Shown: in pieces, positions 16,423 through 24,533 of the stretch
Layout: each line of letters begins with the position of its first letter
Position numbering within the stretch: the stretch's first letter is position 1
Origin: an uncultured Acidobacteriia bacterium
GTDB lineage: Bacteria > Acidobacteriota > Terriglobia > Bryobacterales > Bryobacteraceae
Direction: 5' to 3'
Length of the DNA: 61,582 bases
Assembly: GCA_903875575.1 (NCBI GenBank)
Contig: CAIQWJ010000055.1
Coordinates: 1 to 61,582 of the forward strand
Made by a program: the position numbers and the translations under genes
The notes under the pieces: model-generated
Told to the model about the DNA's origin: nothing
Databases searched by the model: none
Seen by the model: the letters and a program-made list of their open reading frames with translations, nothing else

Positions 16423-19101
16423 ATGCACCAGACAGCCACTGAACGTAAGGTCGACCTCGATCCCCGGGAAACAGCCGAATGGATGGAAGCGCTTGACCAG
16501 ATCGTGGACGAAGCAGGACCGAACCGGGTCAACTTCCTCCTCGACAAACTCACGGAGCGAGCACGCGAAAACGGCGTGAAGGTTCCGATTCAGACGACGA
16601 CGGATTACATCAATACGATCCCCGTCCACCAGGAGGTCCCGTACCCCGGCGACCGGGTGATTGAGCGTGAGATCAAGAACCTGATCCGCTGGAACGCCAT
16701 GGCGATGGTGTCGCACCAGAACAAGCTGGATGACGGGATTGGCGGGCATATTGCCACGTACTCTTCGCTGGCGACGCTGTTGGAGGTGGGCTTCAACCAC
16801 TTCTTCCGTGGCAGCATTGGCGACCAACCGGGAGATCTTGTCTATTTTCAGGGCCATGCGTCACCCGGTGTGTATTCCCGCGCATTTCTGGAAGGTCGGC
16901 TGAGCGAAGACGCGCTGAATAACTTCCGCCATGAGTTGCGCGATACGCCGGGGCTTTCGAGCTATCCGCATCCGTGGCTGATGAAGGATTTCTGGCAGTT
17001 CCCGACGGTTTCGATGGGGCTGGGGCCGATCAACTCGATCTACCAGGCGCGTTACATGCGGTATCTGGAGCATCGCGGACTGATTCCCGCGACGGACCGC
17101 AAGGTTTGGGCGTTTCTGGGCGACGGCGAAATGGACGAGCCGGAATCGACCGGCGCGATCGGGATGCCTGTCCGTGAAAAGCTGGACAACCTGATCTTCG
17201 TGGTCAATTGCAACCTGCAGCGCCTGGATGGACCGGTGCGCGGCAACAGCAAGGTGATCCAGGAACTGGAAGGTTCGTTCCGCGGCGCGGGCTGGAATGT
17301 TGTGAAGTGCGTCTGGGCGAGCGAATGGGACGAATTGCTGGCGAAGGACACGTCGGGCCGCCTGGTGCAGCTCATGAACGAGTGCGTGGACGGCGAGTAT
17401 CAGGCGTTCAAGGCCAAGGGCGGCGCTTACGTTCGCAAGGAATTCTTCGGACGGTATCCGGAAACGGCTGCGCTGGTGGAAGACATGACCGACGCGCAGT
17501 TGAAAGCTCTGCGGCGCGGCGGTAACGATCCGGTCAAGGTTTACAACGCCTACAAGGCCGCCATGGATCACAAGGGCGGGCCGACGGTGATTCTGGCCAA
17601 AACCGTCAAGGGCTACGGCCTTGGTGACAACTTCGAAGCACGTAACCCGACCCACCAAAACAAGAAGCTGAAGCCGGAAGACGTAGAGTATTTCGTCAAC
17701 CGCTTCCAGATGTCGATCCCGGCGGAGATTGCGGCGAAGACGGGTTTCTATCGCCCTGCGGACGACAGCAAAGAGATCACCTATCTGCAGGAACGACGTA
17801 AAGCGCTCGGCGGTTATCTGCCGGTGCGAAAGCCGGTGGCTTCGCAGACCAAGGCTCCGACGGACGCTTATATCGAAGAGTTCCGTGGCGGGTCAGGCGA
17901 CCGCGCCATTTCGACAACGATGGCGGCAGTGGCCATGTTGACGAAGCTGATGAAGCATCCGGAATTCGGCAAGCGGATTGTGCCGATCGTGCCGGATGAA
18001 GCGCGCACGTTTGGTATGGATGGCATGTTCCGCACGTATGGCATTTATGCCTCCGGCGGACAGCTTTACAAGCCGCACGACGCGGATATTTTCCTCTATT
18101 ACAAGGAATCTCAGGACGGACAGATTCTGGAAGAGGGGATTACGGAAGCGGGGTCGATGGCGGAATTCACGGCGGCCGGTACGGCGTACGCGAACTACGG
18201 GATTGATTCGATTCCGTTCTATATTTACTACTCGATGTTCGGGTTCCAGCGCGTGGGCGACCAGATCTGGGCGTTTGCGGATTCGCGCGGCAAGGGTTTC
18301 CTGCTGGGCGGGACAGCTGGCCGGACGACACTTTCAGGCGAAGGTTTGCAGCATCAGGACGGGCATTCGCTGCTGCTGGCGAGCACGGTGCCGAACCTGG
18401 TTTCTTATGATCCGGCGTTTGCGTATGAGATCGCGATTATTGTGCGCGACGGTATTCGGCGCATGTTTGAGAACCGCGAGGATATTTTCTACTATCTGAC
18501 GCTGGGGAACGAGAATTATCTTCAGGCGCCCATGCCGGAAGGCAGCGAAGAGGGCATTCTGCGTGGCATTTATCGCTTCAGCAAGGGTGAAGTGGCCAAG
18601 CCGAAGGCGACTGTGCAGTTGCTGGGCAGCGGGTCGATTCTGAATGAGGTGATCGGCGCACAGAAGATTCTGGGCGAGAAGTACGGCGTGGCGGCGGATG
18701 TGTGGAGCGTGACCAGCTACAACGAACTGCGGCGTGATGCGTTGCAGGCCGAGCGCTGGAACATGCTGCATCCGGTGGAAACGGCGAAGGTTCCGTACGT
18801 GCAGCAGGTGCTGGGCGCGACGGAAGGGCCGATCATTGCGGCGTCGGATTATATGAAGGCTGTGCAGGATCAGGTTTCGCCGTGGCTGAGCGGTCGTATG
18901 GTGGCGCTCGGTACGGATGGTTTCGGGCGCAGCGATAACCGGGCGTATCTGCGGAGTCACTTTGAGGTGAACTCGGCGTCGATTGTGGTGGCGACGTTGT
19001 CGCGGCTCGCGAGAGACGGCAAGTTCGACGCGAAGAAGGCGGCGAAGGCGATTGCTGAACTGGGTGTGAATCCGGAGAAGAAGGATCCGGCTACGGCGTA
19101 G
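16423..19101 (+). CDS. aceE: Pyruvate dehydrogenase E1 component, homodimeric type
   Basis: An 892-residue homodimeric E1p (E. coli AceE is 887). The thiamine-pyrophosphate motif is GDGEMDEPESTGAIGMP followed by VNCNLQRLDGPVRGN. Other family blocks are YFQGHASPGVYSRAFLEGRL, ILAKTVKGYGLG and GQILEEGITEAGSMAEF. It decarboxylates pyruvate and acetylates the lipoyl group of E2. No aceF or lpd gene adjoins it; a terminator follows directly, so E2/E3 are elsewhere. The window also holds PFOR and KorAB, giving aerobic and ferredoxin-linked routes side by side. Confidence 0.96.
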   Translation: MHQTATERKVDLDPRETAEWMEALDQIVDEAGPNRVNFLLDKLTERARENGVKVPIQTTTDYINTIPVHQEVPYPGDRVIEREIKNLIRWNAMAMVSHQNKLDDGIGGHIATYSSLATLLEVGFNHFFRGSIGDQPGDLVYFQGHASPGVYSRAFLEGRLSEDALNNFRHELRDTPGLSSYPHPWLMKDFWQFPTVSMGLGPINSIYQARYMRYLEHRGLIPATDRKVWAFLGDGEMDEPESTGAIGMPVREKLDNLIFVVNCNLQRLDGPVRGNSKVIQELEGSFRGAGWNVVKCVWASEWDELLAKDTSGRLVQLMNECVDGEYQAFKAKGGAYVRKEFFGRYPETAALVEDMTDAQLKALRRGGNDPVKVYNAYKAAMDHKGGPTVILAKTVKGYGLGDNFEARNPTHQNKKLKPEDVEYFVNRFQMSIPAEIAAKTGFYRPADDSKEITYLQERRKALGGYLPVRKPVASQTKAPTDAYIEEFRGGSGDRAISTTMAAVAMLTKLMKHPEFGKRIVPIVPDEARTFGMDGMFRTYGIYASGGQLYKPHDADIFLYYKESQDGQILEEGITEAGSMAEFTAAGTAYANYGIDSIPFYIYYSMFGFQRVGDQIWAFADSRGKGFLLGGTAGRTTLSGEGLQHQDGHSLLLASTVPNLVSYDPAFAYEIAIIVRDGIRRMFENREDIFYYLTLGNENYLQAPMPEGSEEGILRGIYRFSKGEVAKPKATVQLLGSGSILNEVIGAQKILGEKYGVAADVWSVTSYNELRRDALQAERWNMLHPVETAKVPYVQQVLGATEGPIIAASDYMKAVQDQVSPWLSGRMVALGTDGFGRSDNRAYLRSHFEVNSASIVVATLSRLARDGKFDAKKAAKAIAELGVNPEKKDPATA

Positions 19102-19134
19102 TTCGGGCAGACCCGCTGAACGGGGTATGAATTG

Positions 19135-19179
19135 AAACGGCTAGATACCGCTAAGGCGGTGTCTGGCCGTTTGTTTTTT
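19135..19179 (+). terminator. Rho-independent terminator of aceE
   Basis: A 17-base arm from AAACGGC to ACCGC pairs with GCGGT to GCCGTTT around the loop TAAG (two G-U pairs), followed by GTTTTTT. It lies 34 bases after the aceE stop. Confidence 0.9.
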
Positions 19180-19357
19180 GCAGCAGACATCTGTTGAGAA
19201 CTCGCTCCCCAGGGTGCTGGGGATAATAGAATGGTGCAAATGCCGCGAAAGGTCAAAGCCCCAAAAGACTAAGCAACCGGAAAATGCCTGACGCCCAAAA
19301 CTTCCAGGGGCCTCCATCTGATGTAGTATTGTAGTATCAAGAGGTATTTGCCTTACT

Positions 19358-19627
19358 GTGACAATCGTTACTGTCTCCAGTCGCGAATTCAACTAGGACG
19401 TCAGCCGTGCCAAGCGGGCTGCCGATGGAGGTCCAGTCATCATCACGGACCGTGGAACGCCGGCCTACGTGCTCATGCGCCACGATATGTATCGCCGCTT
19501 GACAGGCGGGGGTCCGAGTATTCTGGAACTGCTGAGCGAAACCGGCGTAGAAAGTATCGAATTTCACCCGCCTCGCATAGGTAGCGGCGTTTTTCATCCT
19601 GCGGACCTGACGGATGTATCTGATTTA
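19358..19627 (+). pseudogene. Phd-type antitoxin with amber codon and lost stop
   Basis: From GTG 19358 one frame reads IVTVSSREFN, TAG (19394-19396), then DVSRAKRAADGGPVIITDRG, YVLMRHDMYRRLTGGG, ILELLSETGVESIEFHPPR and HPADLTDVS. This is a complete Phd/YefM antitoxin in which the usual FNQD glutamine codon CAG has become TAG. The expected TGA stop overlapping the toxin start is TTA (19625-19627), so the frame runs on into the toxin gene. Partner of the PIN gene that starts at 19614. Confidence 0.75.
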
Positions 19628-20030
19628 TACGAATGTTGTTTCGGAGTTGCGCCGGGGCAGCCGGACCGATCCGGGAGTCGCCGCCTGGGCTCGCGGCGTC
19701 GACCCGGCGGATCTCTTCCTGTCGTCCATTACCATTCTCGAAATCGAACTCGGCATACTGTTGATGGAGCGGCGCGATTCCGCCCAGGGAGCCGTCCTGC
19801 GCACGTGGATGGAGCATCGCGTTTTGCCGACCTTCGAATCGCGCATTCTCCCGATAGACACGGCGGTCGCTCAACGCTGTGCAAGTCTTCACGTGCCCGA
19901 TCCCAGGGCTGAACGGGATGCCTTAATCGCCGCCACCGCGCTGGTCCATCGTTTAAAAGTGGTAACCCGCAACACTGCGGACTTTCAGAAGACGGGCGTT
20001 GACCTGGTCAACCCCTGGGCGAGCGCGTAA
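19614..20030 (+). CDS. PIN-domain toxin (VapC/FitB-like) lacking its first catalytic Asp
   Basis: A 138-residue PIN protein. The opening MYLIYTNVVSELRR has Tyr at residue 5 where family members have Asp (LDTNVVSELR). The other acidic residues are present: Glu in TILEIELG, Asp in ERDALIAATALVH, and Asp in RNTADF. Loss of the first Asp should cripple Mg binding and ribonuclease activity. The Tyr codon TAT is one G-to-T change from GAT, and the same base alters the antitoxin stop. Probably an inactivated toxin. Confidence 0.82.
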   Translation: MYLIYTNVVSELRRGSRTDPGVAAWARGVDPADLFLSSITILEIELGILLMERRDSAQGAVLRTWMEHRVLPTFESRILPIDTAVAQRCASLHVPDPRAERDALIAATALVHRLKVVTRNTADFQKTGVDLVNPWASA

Positions 20031-20075
20031 GACCTTTCCGGCAGGCTGCCGACAGCGCTAGAATAAGGACGGTAC

Positions 20076-20363
20076 ATGGCCACGAATTCACAGCTTCTGG
20101 GGCAACGTACGGAATCCGGCATACTCGCGCGCCTGATCGAAACCAGGGCCGATAGCCTGTCGCGCGATGCCGCCAATTACCTTCTTTCATTCCGATTCGG
20201 CGAAGACGACATTTCGCGGATGAATGAGCTCAGCGAACGCGCGCAACTCGGTTCGCTGGCCGGGACGGAGGCTGCGGAGCTCGATAGCTATATTCATGTC
20301 AGTAATCTCCTGGCTGTCATGCAGTCCAAGGCAAGGCAGTCTTTGCTCGCGACGGAAAAATAA
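20076..20363 (+). CDS. Conserved hypothetical protein paired with an HNH nuclease
   Basis: A 95-residue acidic, helical protein (SGILARLIETRADSLSRDAA, then LSERAQLGSLAGTEAAELDS). I do not recognise a named family, but short proteins of this type are found directly before HNH nuclease genes in several soil bacteria and cyanobacteria (recalled, not searched). The nuclease start follows its stop by five bases, so the two are co-transcribed. Confidence 0.65.
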   Translation: MATNSQLLGQRTESGILARLIETRADSLSRDAANYLLSFRFGEDDISRMNELSERAQLGSLAGTEAAELDSYIHVSNLLAVMQSKARQSLLATEK

Positions 20364-20368
20364 GACAA

Positions 20369-20785
20369 TTGGACGCCGGAGCGCTTCGCAATGTACGTGA
20401 GCGGGCTGGAGGGCTTTGTGAATACTGTCATCTGCCCTCATCGTTACATCCAGCACCCTTTCAAATCGACCACGTTATCGCAAAACAACATGGCGGCACA
20501 GAACGCCCCGAGAATCTGGCGCTCGCCTGCATGCATTGCAATCGTTACAAGGGGCCAAACGTGGCCGGGATCGACCCGTTGACGAGCGAACTCACCAGAT
20601 TGTTCCATCCGAGACTTGACGACTGGGATCTCCACTTCCGCTGGAATGGCCCGGAGATTATGGGGTTGACTGCCGTGGGCCGGGTAACCATCCATGTGCT
20701 TTTCATGAATGATCCCGAGGTTGTCTGGCTGCGATCGACGCTTGCAAACGAAGACCGGCCACGCGACAAATCACGCGCACTGTGA
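20369..20785 (+). CDS. HNH endonuclease
   Basis: A 138-residue protein starting at TTG 20369. The HNH core reads CEYCHLP, then QIDHVIAKQHGG, ENLALACMHCNRYKG: two zinc-binding Cys pairs, catalytic His in the DH pair and the Asn. A C-terminal domain of about 70 residues (RLFHPRLDDWDLHFRW) is typical of this group of small stand-alone HNH proteins. All key residues are intact, unlike the neighbouring toxin genes. The DNA target is unknown. Confidence 0.85.
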   Translation: MDAGALRNVRERAGGLCEYCHLPSSLHPAPFQIDHVIAKQHGGTERPENLALACMHCNRYKGPNVAGIDPLTSELTRLFHPRLDDWDLHFRWNGPEIMGLTAVGRVTIHVLFMNDPEVVWLRSTLANEDRPRDKSRAL

Positions 20786-20989
20786 TGGATCCGACGTGGC
20801 AATGGCTCCTTCGACGCGTACTCCGGCCTTCACCGTTGCTGAGCCAAAGGCGCAGACAATCTATTACAATGGTTCCCGCACCTTTACTAACCGTTTCATG
20901 ATAGAGTTTGATGTTTAGTTATGGAACCGGTACCACAGGGATGGTTCCAGGCCGTGGTTGACGGTGCTCTGATAACGATGGAGAGATTC

Positions 20990-21937
20990 ATGCAATTCAA
21001 TTCGAAATACGCCGCCCTGTTAGTGTGCGCGGCGGTGACGTTTGCGCCTGGCGCTTTCGCCCAGCGAGGCGGCAGATTCAAGGTTTATACGCCTGAAGCC
21101 ATCGCCCGCGGACAGGAATCCTACAACAAGACGTGCGGCTACTGCCACGGCGAGAAGGCCAAGGGCGGGCAGGCTGGCCCCGATTTGATCCGGTCCGACG
21201 TCTCTCTTCGCGATGAAGATGGCATCGGAATGGCCGAATACCTGAAGGGCGCTGTGCATCAGAAAGCGGTCAAGCTGGCGCTTGAGCAAACGGCGGTCTT
21301 CGATATCGCGGCTTACGTTCACTCGCGGATCATGAACGCGGCGAACCAGAGGGGCGACGGGATCCTGCCGGAGGCGGTTGCCAAGGCCGGGAACGCCCAG
21401 GCTGGGGAGGCCTACTTCAACGGGGCCGGTGGCTGCACCCAGTGCCATAGTATTACCGGCAACATGAAAGGGATTGGTGCGAAGTACGACATCGTCACGC
21501 TGCAGGATCGCGTAGCAATGCCTTCTCGCGGCGGCCCCGGTGGCGGACGTGGCGGCGGCGGTGGTGGTGGCGGCGGACGCGGTGCCAGCGGCGCTGGTGG
21601 CGGACGTGGAGCAGCGGGCTTCAGCGGTGGAGGCGGCGCTGGCTTTGGTGGCGGGCGCGGTGGCGGAGCGGCCCCGGATGTTCCGCCGGGACCTCTGGCG
21701 ATTACGGCGACCGTCACGCTGGCCGACAAGACAAAAGTGGAAGGCACGCCGGTGCGAGTGACCGACTTCGAAGTGGTCCTGCGGCTCGCCGACGGCACGC
21801 AGAAAACGTGGCCCCGTGAAGACGGCATTCCCAGCGTAGAGAACCACGACCCGCTGGCAAAGCACATTGAAATTCTGAAAACCATGACGGATCAGCGGAT
21901 GCACGATTTGACCGCTTATCTTGCAACCATCAAGTAA
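20990..21937 (+). CDS. Periplasmic c-type cytochrome with two heme motifs and Gly-rich linker
   Basis: A 315-residue protein. ATG 20990 has GGAGAG just upstream and starts a signal peptide ending GAFAQ. Two CXXCH sites, CGYCH (about residue 50) and CTQCH (about 146), bind c-type heme. Between about 183 and 225 is a low-complexity Gly/Arg-rich linker, then a small beta domain (TVTLADKTKVEGTPVRVTDF). It ends 13 bases before the PQQ dehydrogenase start, so it is very likely the electron acceptor of that enzyme. Confidence 0.88.
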   Translation: MQFNSKYAALLVCAAVTFAPGAFAQRGGRFKVYTPEAIARGQESYNKTCGYCHGEKAKGGQAGPDLIRSDVSLRDEDGIGMAEYLKGAVHQKAVKLALEQTAVFDIAAYVHSRIMNAANQRGDGILPEAVAKAGNAQAGEAYFNGAGGCTQCHSITGNMKGIGAKYDIVTLQDRVAMPSRGGPGGGRGGGGGGGGGRGASGAGGGRGAAGFSGGGGAGFGGGRGGGAAPDVPPGPLAITATVTLADKTKVEGTPVRVTDFEVVLRLADGTQKTWPREDGIPSVENHDPLAKHIEILKTMTDQRMHDLTAYLATIK

Positions 21938-21950
21938 CGGAGCCGGCAAA

Positions 21951-23582
21951 ATGAGAATCTTCCCATCCCTTCTTCTGACAGCCGCGGCCTTTGCCGGGCT
22001 CGCGTTTCCCCAGGCTCTGACGCAGGCCGATATTCAAAAGCCGAAAGCCGATAGCTGGCCCACGTTTAATGGCGACTACTCGGGCCGCCGCTACAGCCCG
22101 CTCAAAGAAATCAACACAACCACAGTGAAGGATCTGCGGCTGGAATGGACGGCCAAGATCGGATCCGGCGGGCCGCCCACGTTCTCCGGCGGTCCCGGGA
22201 CCGACCTGCCGCCAGCCGGACAGGTGAACCCTCGCGGTACGCCGCTGCTGGTGGATGGCGTTCTCTTTACCGTGGTTCCCAACGCTGTTTATGCGGTGGA
22301 CGCTCACGACGGCCATGAGATCTGGCACTACGTATGGAAGGGTTTGCCGGCTTTCCAGCTGGGCAATCGCGGGGCAGGTATCTACGGCAACTGGCTGTAT
22401 TTCGAGACTCCGGATTGCCATTTGATTTCGCTGGACATCAAGACGGGCAAGGAGCGCTGGAACAAGGTCATTGCCGATGTGAAGCAGGATCATTTCTGCT
22501 CCTTCCCACCGACCATCATCCGCAACCATGTCATTGCGGGCATAGGCGGCGACTTCCTGGATATGGCGAATTACGTGGAATCGCGCGATCCCGAAACCGG
22601 CGATCTGCAGTGGCGTTTCTACACGACCGCTCACAAAGGCGATCCCGGCTTCAACACGTGGCCGAGCGAGGCCGCCGCGGCACATGGCGGCGGTGGCGTG
22701 TGGACTGCGCCGACCTACGACCCTGAGCTCAACCTGTTGTACGTGGGGACCGGTAATGTGGAGCCGACGATGGTAGGCGTCAGCCGCCCGGGCGACAACC
22801 TCTACACATGCTCGGTGGTGGCAATCAATCCGGACACCGGGAAGAAAGCCTGGTATTTCCAGTATTCTCCGCACGACACGCATGATTGGGATGCGTCGCA
22901 GATTCCGGTGCTGATTGACGGCACCATCGGCGGGAAGCCGCGGAAGCTCCTGGCGCAGGCCTATCGTGGCGGGCTTTTCTTTGTGCTCGACCGGACCAAC
23001 GGCAAGAGCATTCTGACCAAACCGTTTGTGGAAGGCCTGAACTGGTACACCGGCATTGCGCCCAATGGACAGCCGATACCCGACAAGACGAAGGAACCCT
23101 CAGCGGCAGGTACGCTGACTTCGCCGACTTCAAACGGCGCCACGGGCTATCCCAGCCCGGCATTCAACCCCGATACCGGACTTTTCTATGTGGGCACTTC
23201 GCAGAACTATGCGGTCTTCTACCGGAGCGATAACGATCCGCAGCCGGAAGGGTACGGCGCACAGGAACACAGCGTGGCAAATCTGGGAAGTTCACTGAAG
23301 GCGATCGACTATCAGACGGGTAACATAGCATGGACCCATCCGATGGCGGCGGGCGCGCAGAACCTGATGACTACTGCCGGCGGGCTGCTATTTGGCAGCG
23401 ACGGCTACGGAAACTTCATCGCGTTCGACGCGAAGACGGGCAAGGCGCTCTGGCACCAGGCGAATGCGACTCCGGGGAATCCTCCGATCACGTTTATGCT
23501 GGATGGGCGGCAGCATGTTCTGATTGCTTCTGGCTCCAACTTCATGAGTTTCGCGCTGCCGGCGGCGGGGGCGGCGAAGTAA
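21951..23582 (+). CDS. PQQ-dependent alcohol dehydrogenase
   Basis: A 543-residue quinoprotein with a signal peptide (about 1-22; start ATG 21951 rather than the longer frame) and an eight-bladed propeller. Family strings are WPTFNGDYSGRRYSPLKEIN, GNWLYFETPDCHLISLD, and the active-site HDTHDWDAS region. The position two after the catalytic Asp is Ser rather than Asp, so a lanthanide (XoxF-type) site is not supported by eye. It lacks a fused heme domain; the upstream cytochrome supplies it. Periplasmic oxidation of alcohols or aldehydes is the expected role. Confidence 0.88.
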   Translation: MRIFPSLLLTAAAFAGLAFPQALTQADIQKPKADSWPTFNGDYSGRRYSPLKEINTTTVKDLRLEWTAKIGSGGPPTFSGGPGTDLPPAGQVNPRGTPLLVDGVLFTVVPNAVYAVDAHDGHEIWHYVWKGLPAFQLGNRGAGIYGNWLYFETPDCHLISLDIKTGKERWNKVIADVKQDHFCSFPPTIIRNHVIAGIGGDFLDMANYVESRDPETGDLQWRFYTTAHKGDPGFNTWPSEAAAAHGGGGVWTAPTYDPELNLLYVGTGNVEPTMVGVSRPGDNLYTCSVVAINPDTGKKAWYFQYSPHDTHDWDASQIPVLIDGTIGGKPRKLLAQAYRGGLFFVLDRTNGKSILTKPFVEGLNWYTGIAPNGQPIPDKTKEPSAAGTLTSPTSNGATGYPSPAFNPDTGLFYVGTSQNYAVFYRSDNDPQPEGYGAQEHSVANLGSSLKAIDYQTGNIAWTHPMAAGAQNLMTTAGGLLFGSDGYGNFIAFDAKTGKALWHQANATPGNPPITFMLDGRQHVLIASGSNFMSFALPAAGAAK

Positions 23583-23631
23583 GGCAACTCCCGACACCGT
23601 CTTAAGACAAACTAACAGGTGCGACCTTCGA

Positions 23632-23673
23632 GGGGGCGCGGAACAAAATGTTCCGTGCCCCCCGATTATTTTT
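23632..23673 (+). terminator. Terminator after the PQQ dehydrogenase
   Basis: GGGGGCGCGGAAC pairs with GTTCCGTGCCCCC (one G-U pair) across a five-base loop and is followed by ATTATTTTT. It lies 50 bases after the stop. Confidence 0.85.
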
Positions 23674-23736
23674 GGGCGGCACGAAATCGATGAAGGAGCC
23701 TCCTCCTGCCAGGCTGGAGTTGCTACAATGCGGCAC

Positions 23737-23985
23737 ATGAGAAGTACGTCCGTGCGGGAACTTCATATTCATACATCGGATTTGGTGCGCGAAGCTGAAC
23801 AAGGTGGCGTCATCGTGATCGAGCGCCGCGGCGAGCCCGTGGCGTAATTGCGACCGGTCACTTCTCCGCTTCGACTTTCCGCAGCCGGCAAGGCGAAGGT
23901 TTTCACCTCCATGAAAAATGTGTGGGCCCGGATGCCTCAGGTCGGGGATAGCACGCCGATGATTGAAGACGATCGGAATCGCTGA
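23737..23985 (+). pseudogene. Phd/YefM-like antitoxin with in-frame TAA
   Basis: The frame reads MRSTSVRELHIHTSDLVREA, GGVIVIERRGEPVA, then TAA (23845-23847), then LRPVTSPLRLSAAGKAKVF and ends at TGA 23983. The stop sits where GAA (EPVAEL) is usual, a single G-to-T change. It precedes a decayed PIN gene. Confidence 0.7.
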
Positions 23986-24000
23986 CCTGAAATGTAGTTC

Positions 24001-24470
24001 AACGAGCCGAAGTCCAGCCGGGTTCGCGAACTGGCAGGAAGACGGATGTACTTTATTCATCGCTTTGGGCGTTCGCCGAATTTCACGCAGTGCTTCATCG
24101 CCAACTGCGCGAAGGCAGGGCGGCAGCGGAAGACGTACGCCATCTCTCAGACCGGTTCTCTGAGCATATGGACGAAGGTCTGTGGAATCTTATTCCGGTG
24201 GGGGAAAGCCTGCTGCGAAGGACGGGTGCGCTGATGATTTCGGCACCAGTCGACGTATTTATCCGTACCGGAGATGCCGTTCATCTGGCGACGGCGAAGG
24301 AAATCGGAGAGCGGGAGATCTGGACGAACGACCGCCATATGCTCAATGCGGCATCGTGGTTCGGACTTACCGGCCGATCCGTCTGGTTCATTGGTCAGTC
24401 GATGAACTTCGCGCCAGGTTCAGCAGGTCGGTGGCCCGGATCGCCCCGCGCTTCCGTGAACTCAGATTGA
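24001..24470 (+). pseudogene. PIN-domain toxin remnant, 5' end missing and frameshifted
   Basis: From 24001 one frame gives NEPKSSRVRELAG, then after a one-base shift near 24040 a second frame gives TDVLYSSLWAFAEFHAVLHR, AVHLATAKEIGEREIWTNDR and GLTGRSV. The first 15 or so residues with the catalytic Asp are gone. The stop is also late (24470), so the last 25 residues are read-through. Cognate antitoxin remnant directly upstream. Confidence 0.7.
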
Positions 24471-24533
24471 TGCGAACATCGTGAAACGCCGTTTCACCTA
24501 CGCGAATCTGTTCTAACATCAGAAAGCACGGCG

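Noticed and set aside
24420-24533. 43-codon minus-strand ORF before the carboxypeptidase-regulatory-like gene
   Set aside because: Plausible composition, but no homology recognised, no ribosome site and it overlaps the read-through tail of the PIN remnant; too weak to list as a gene.
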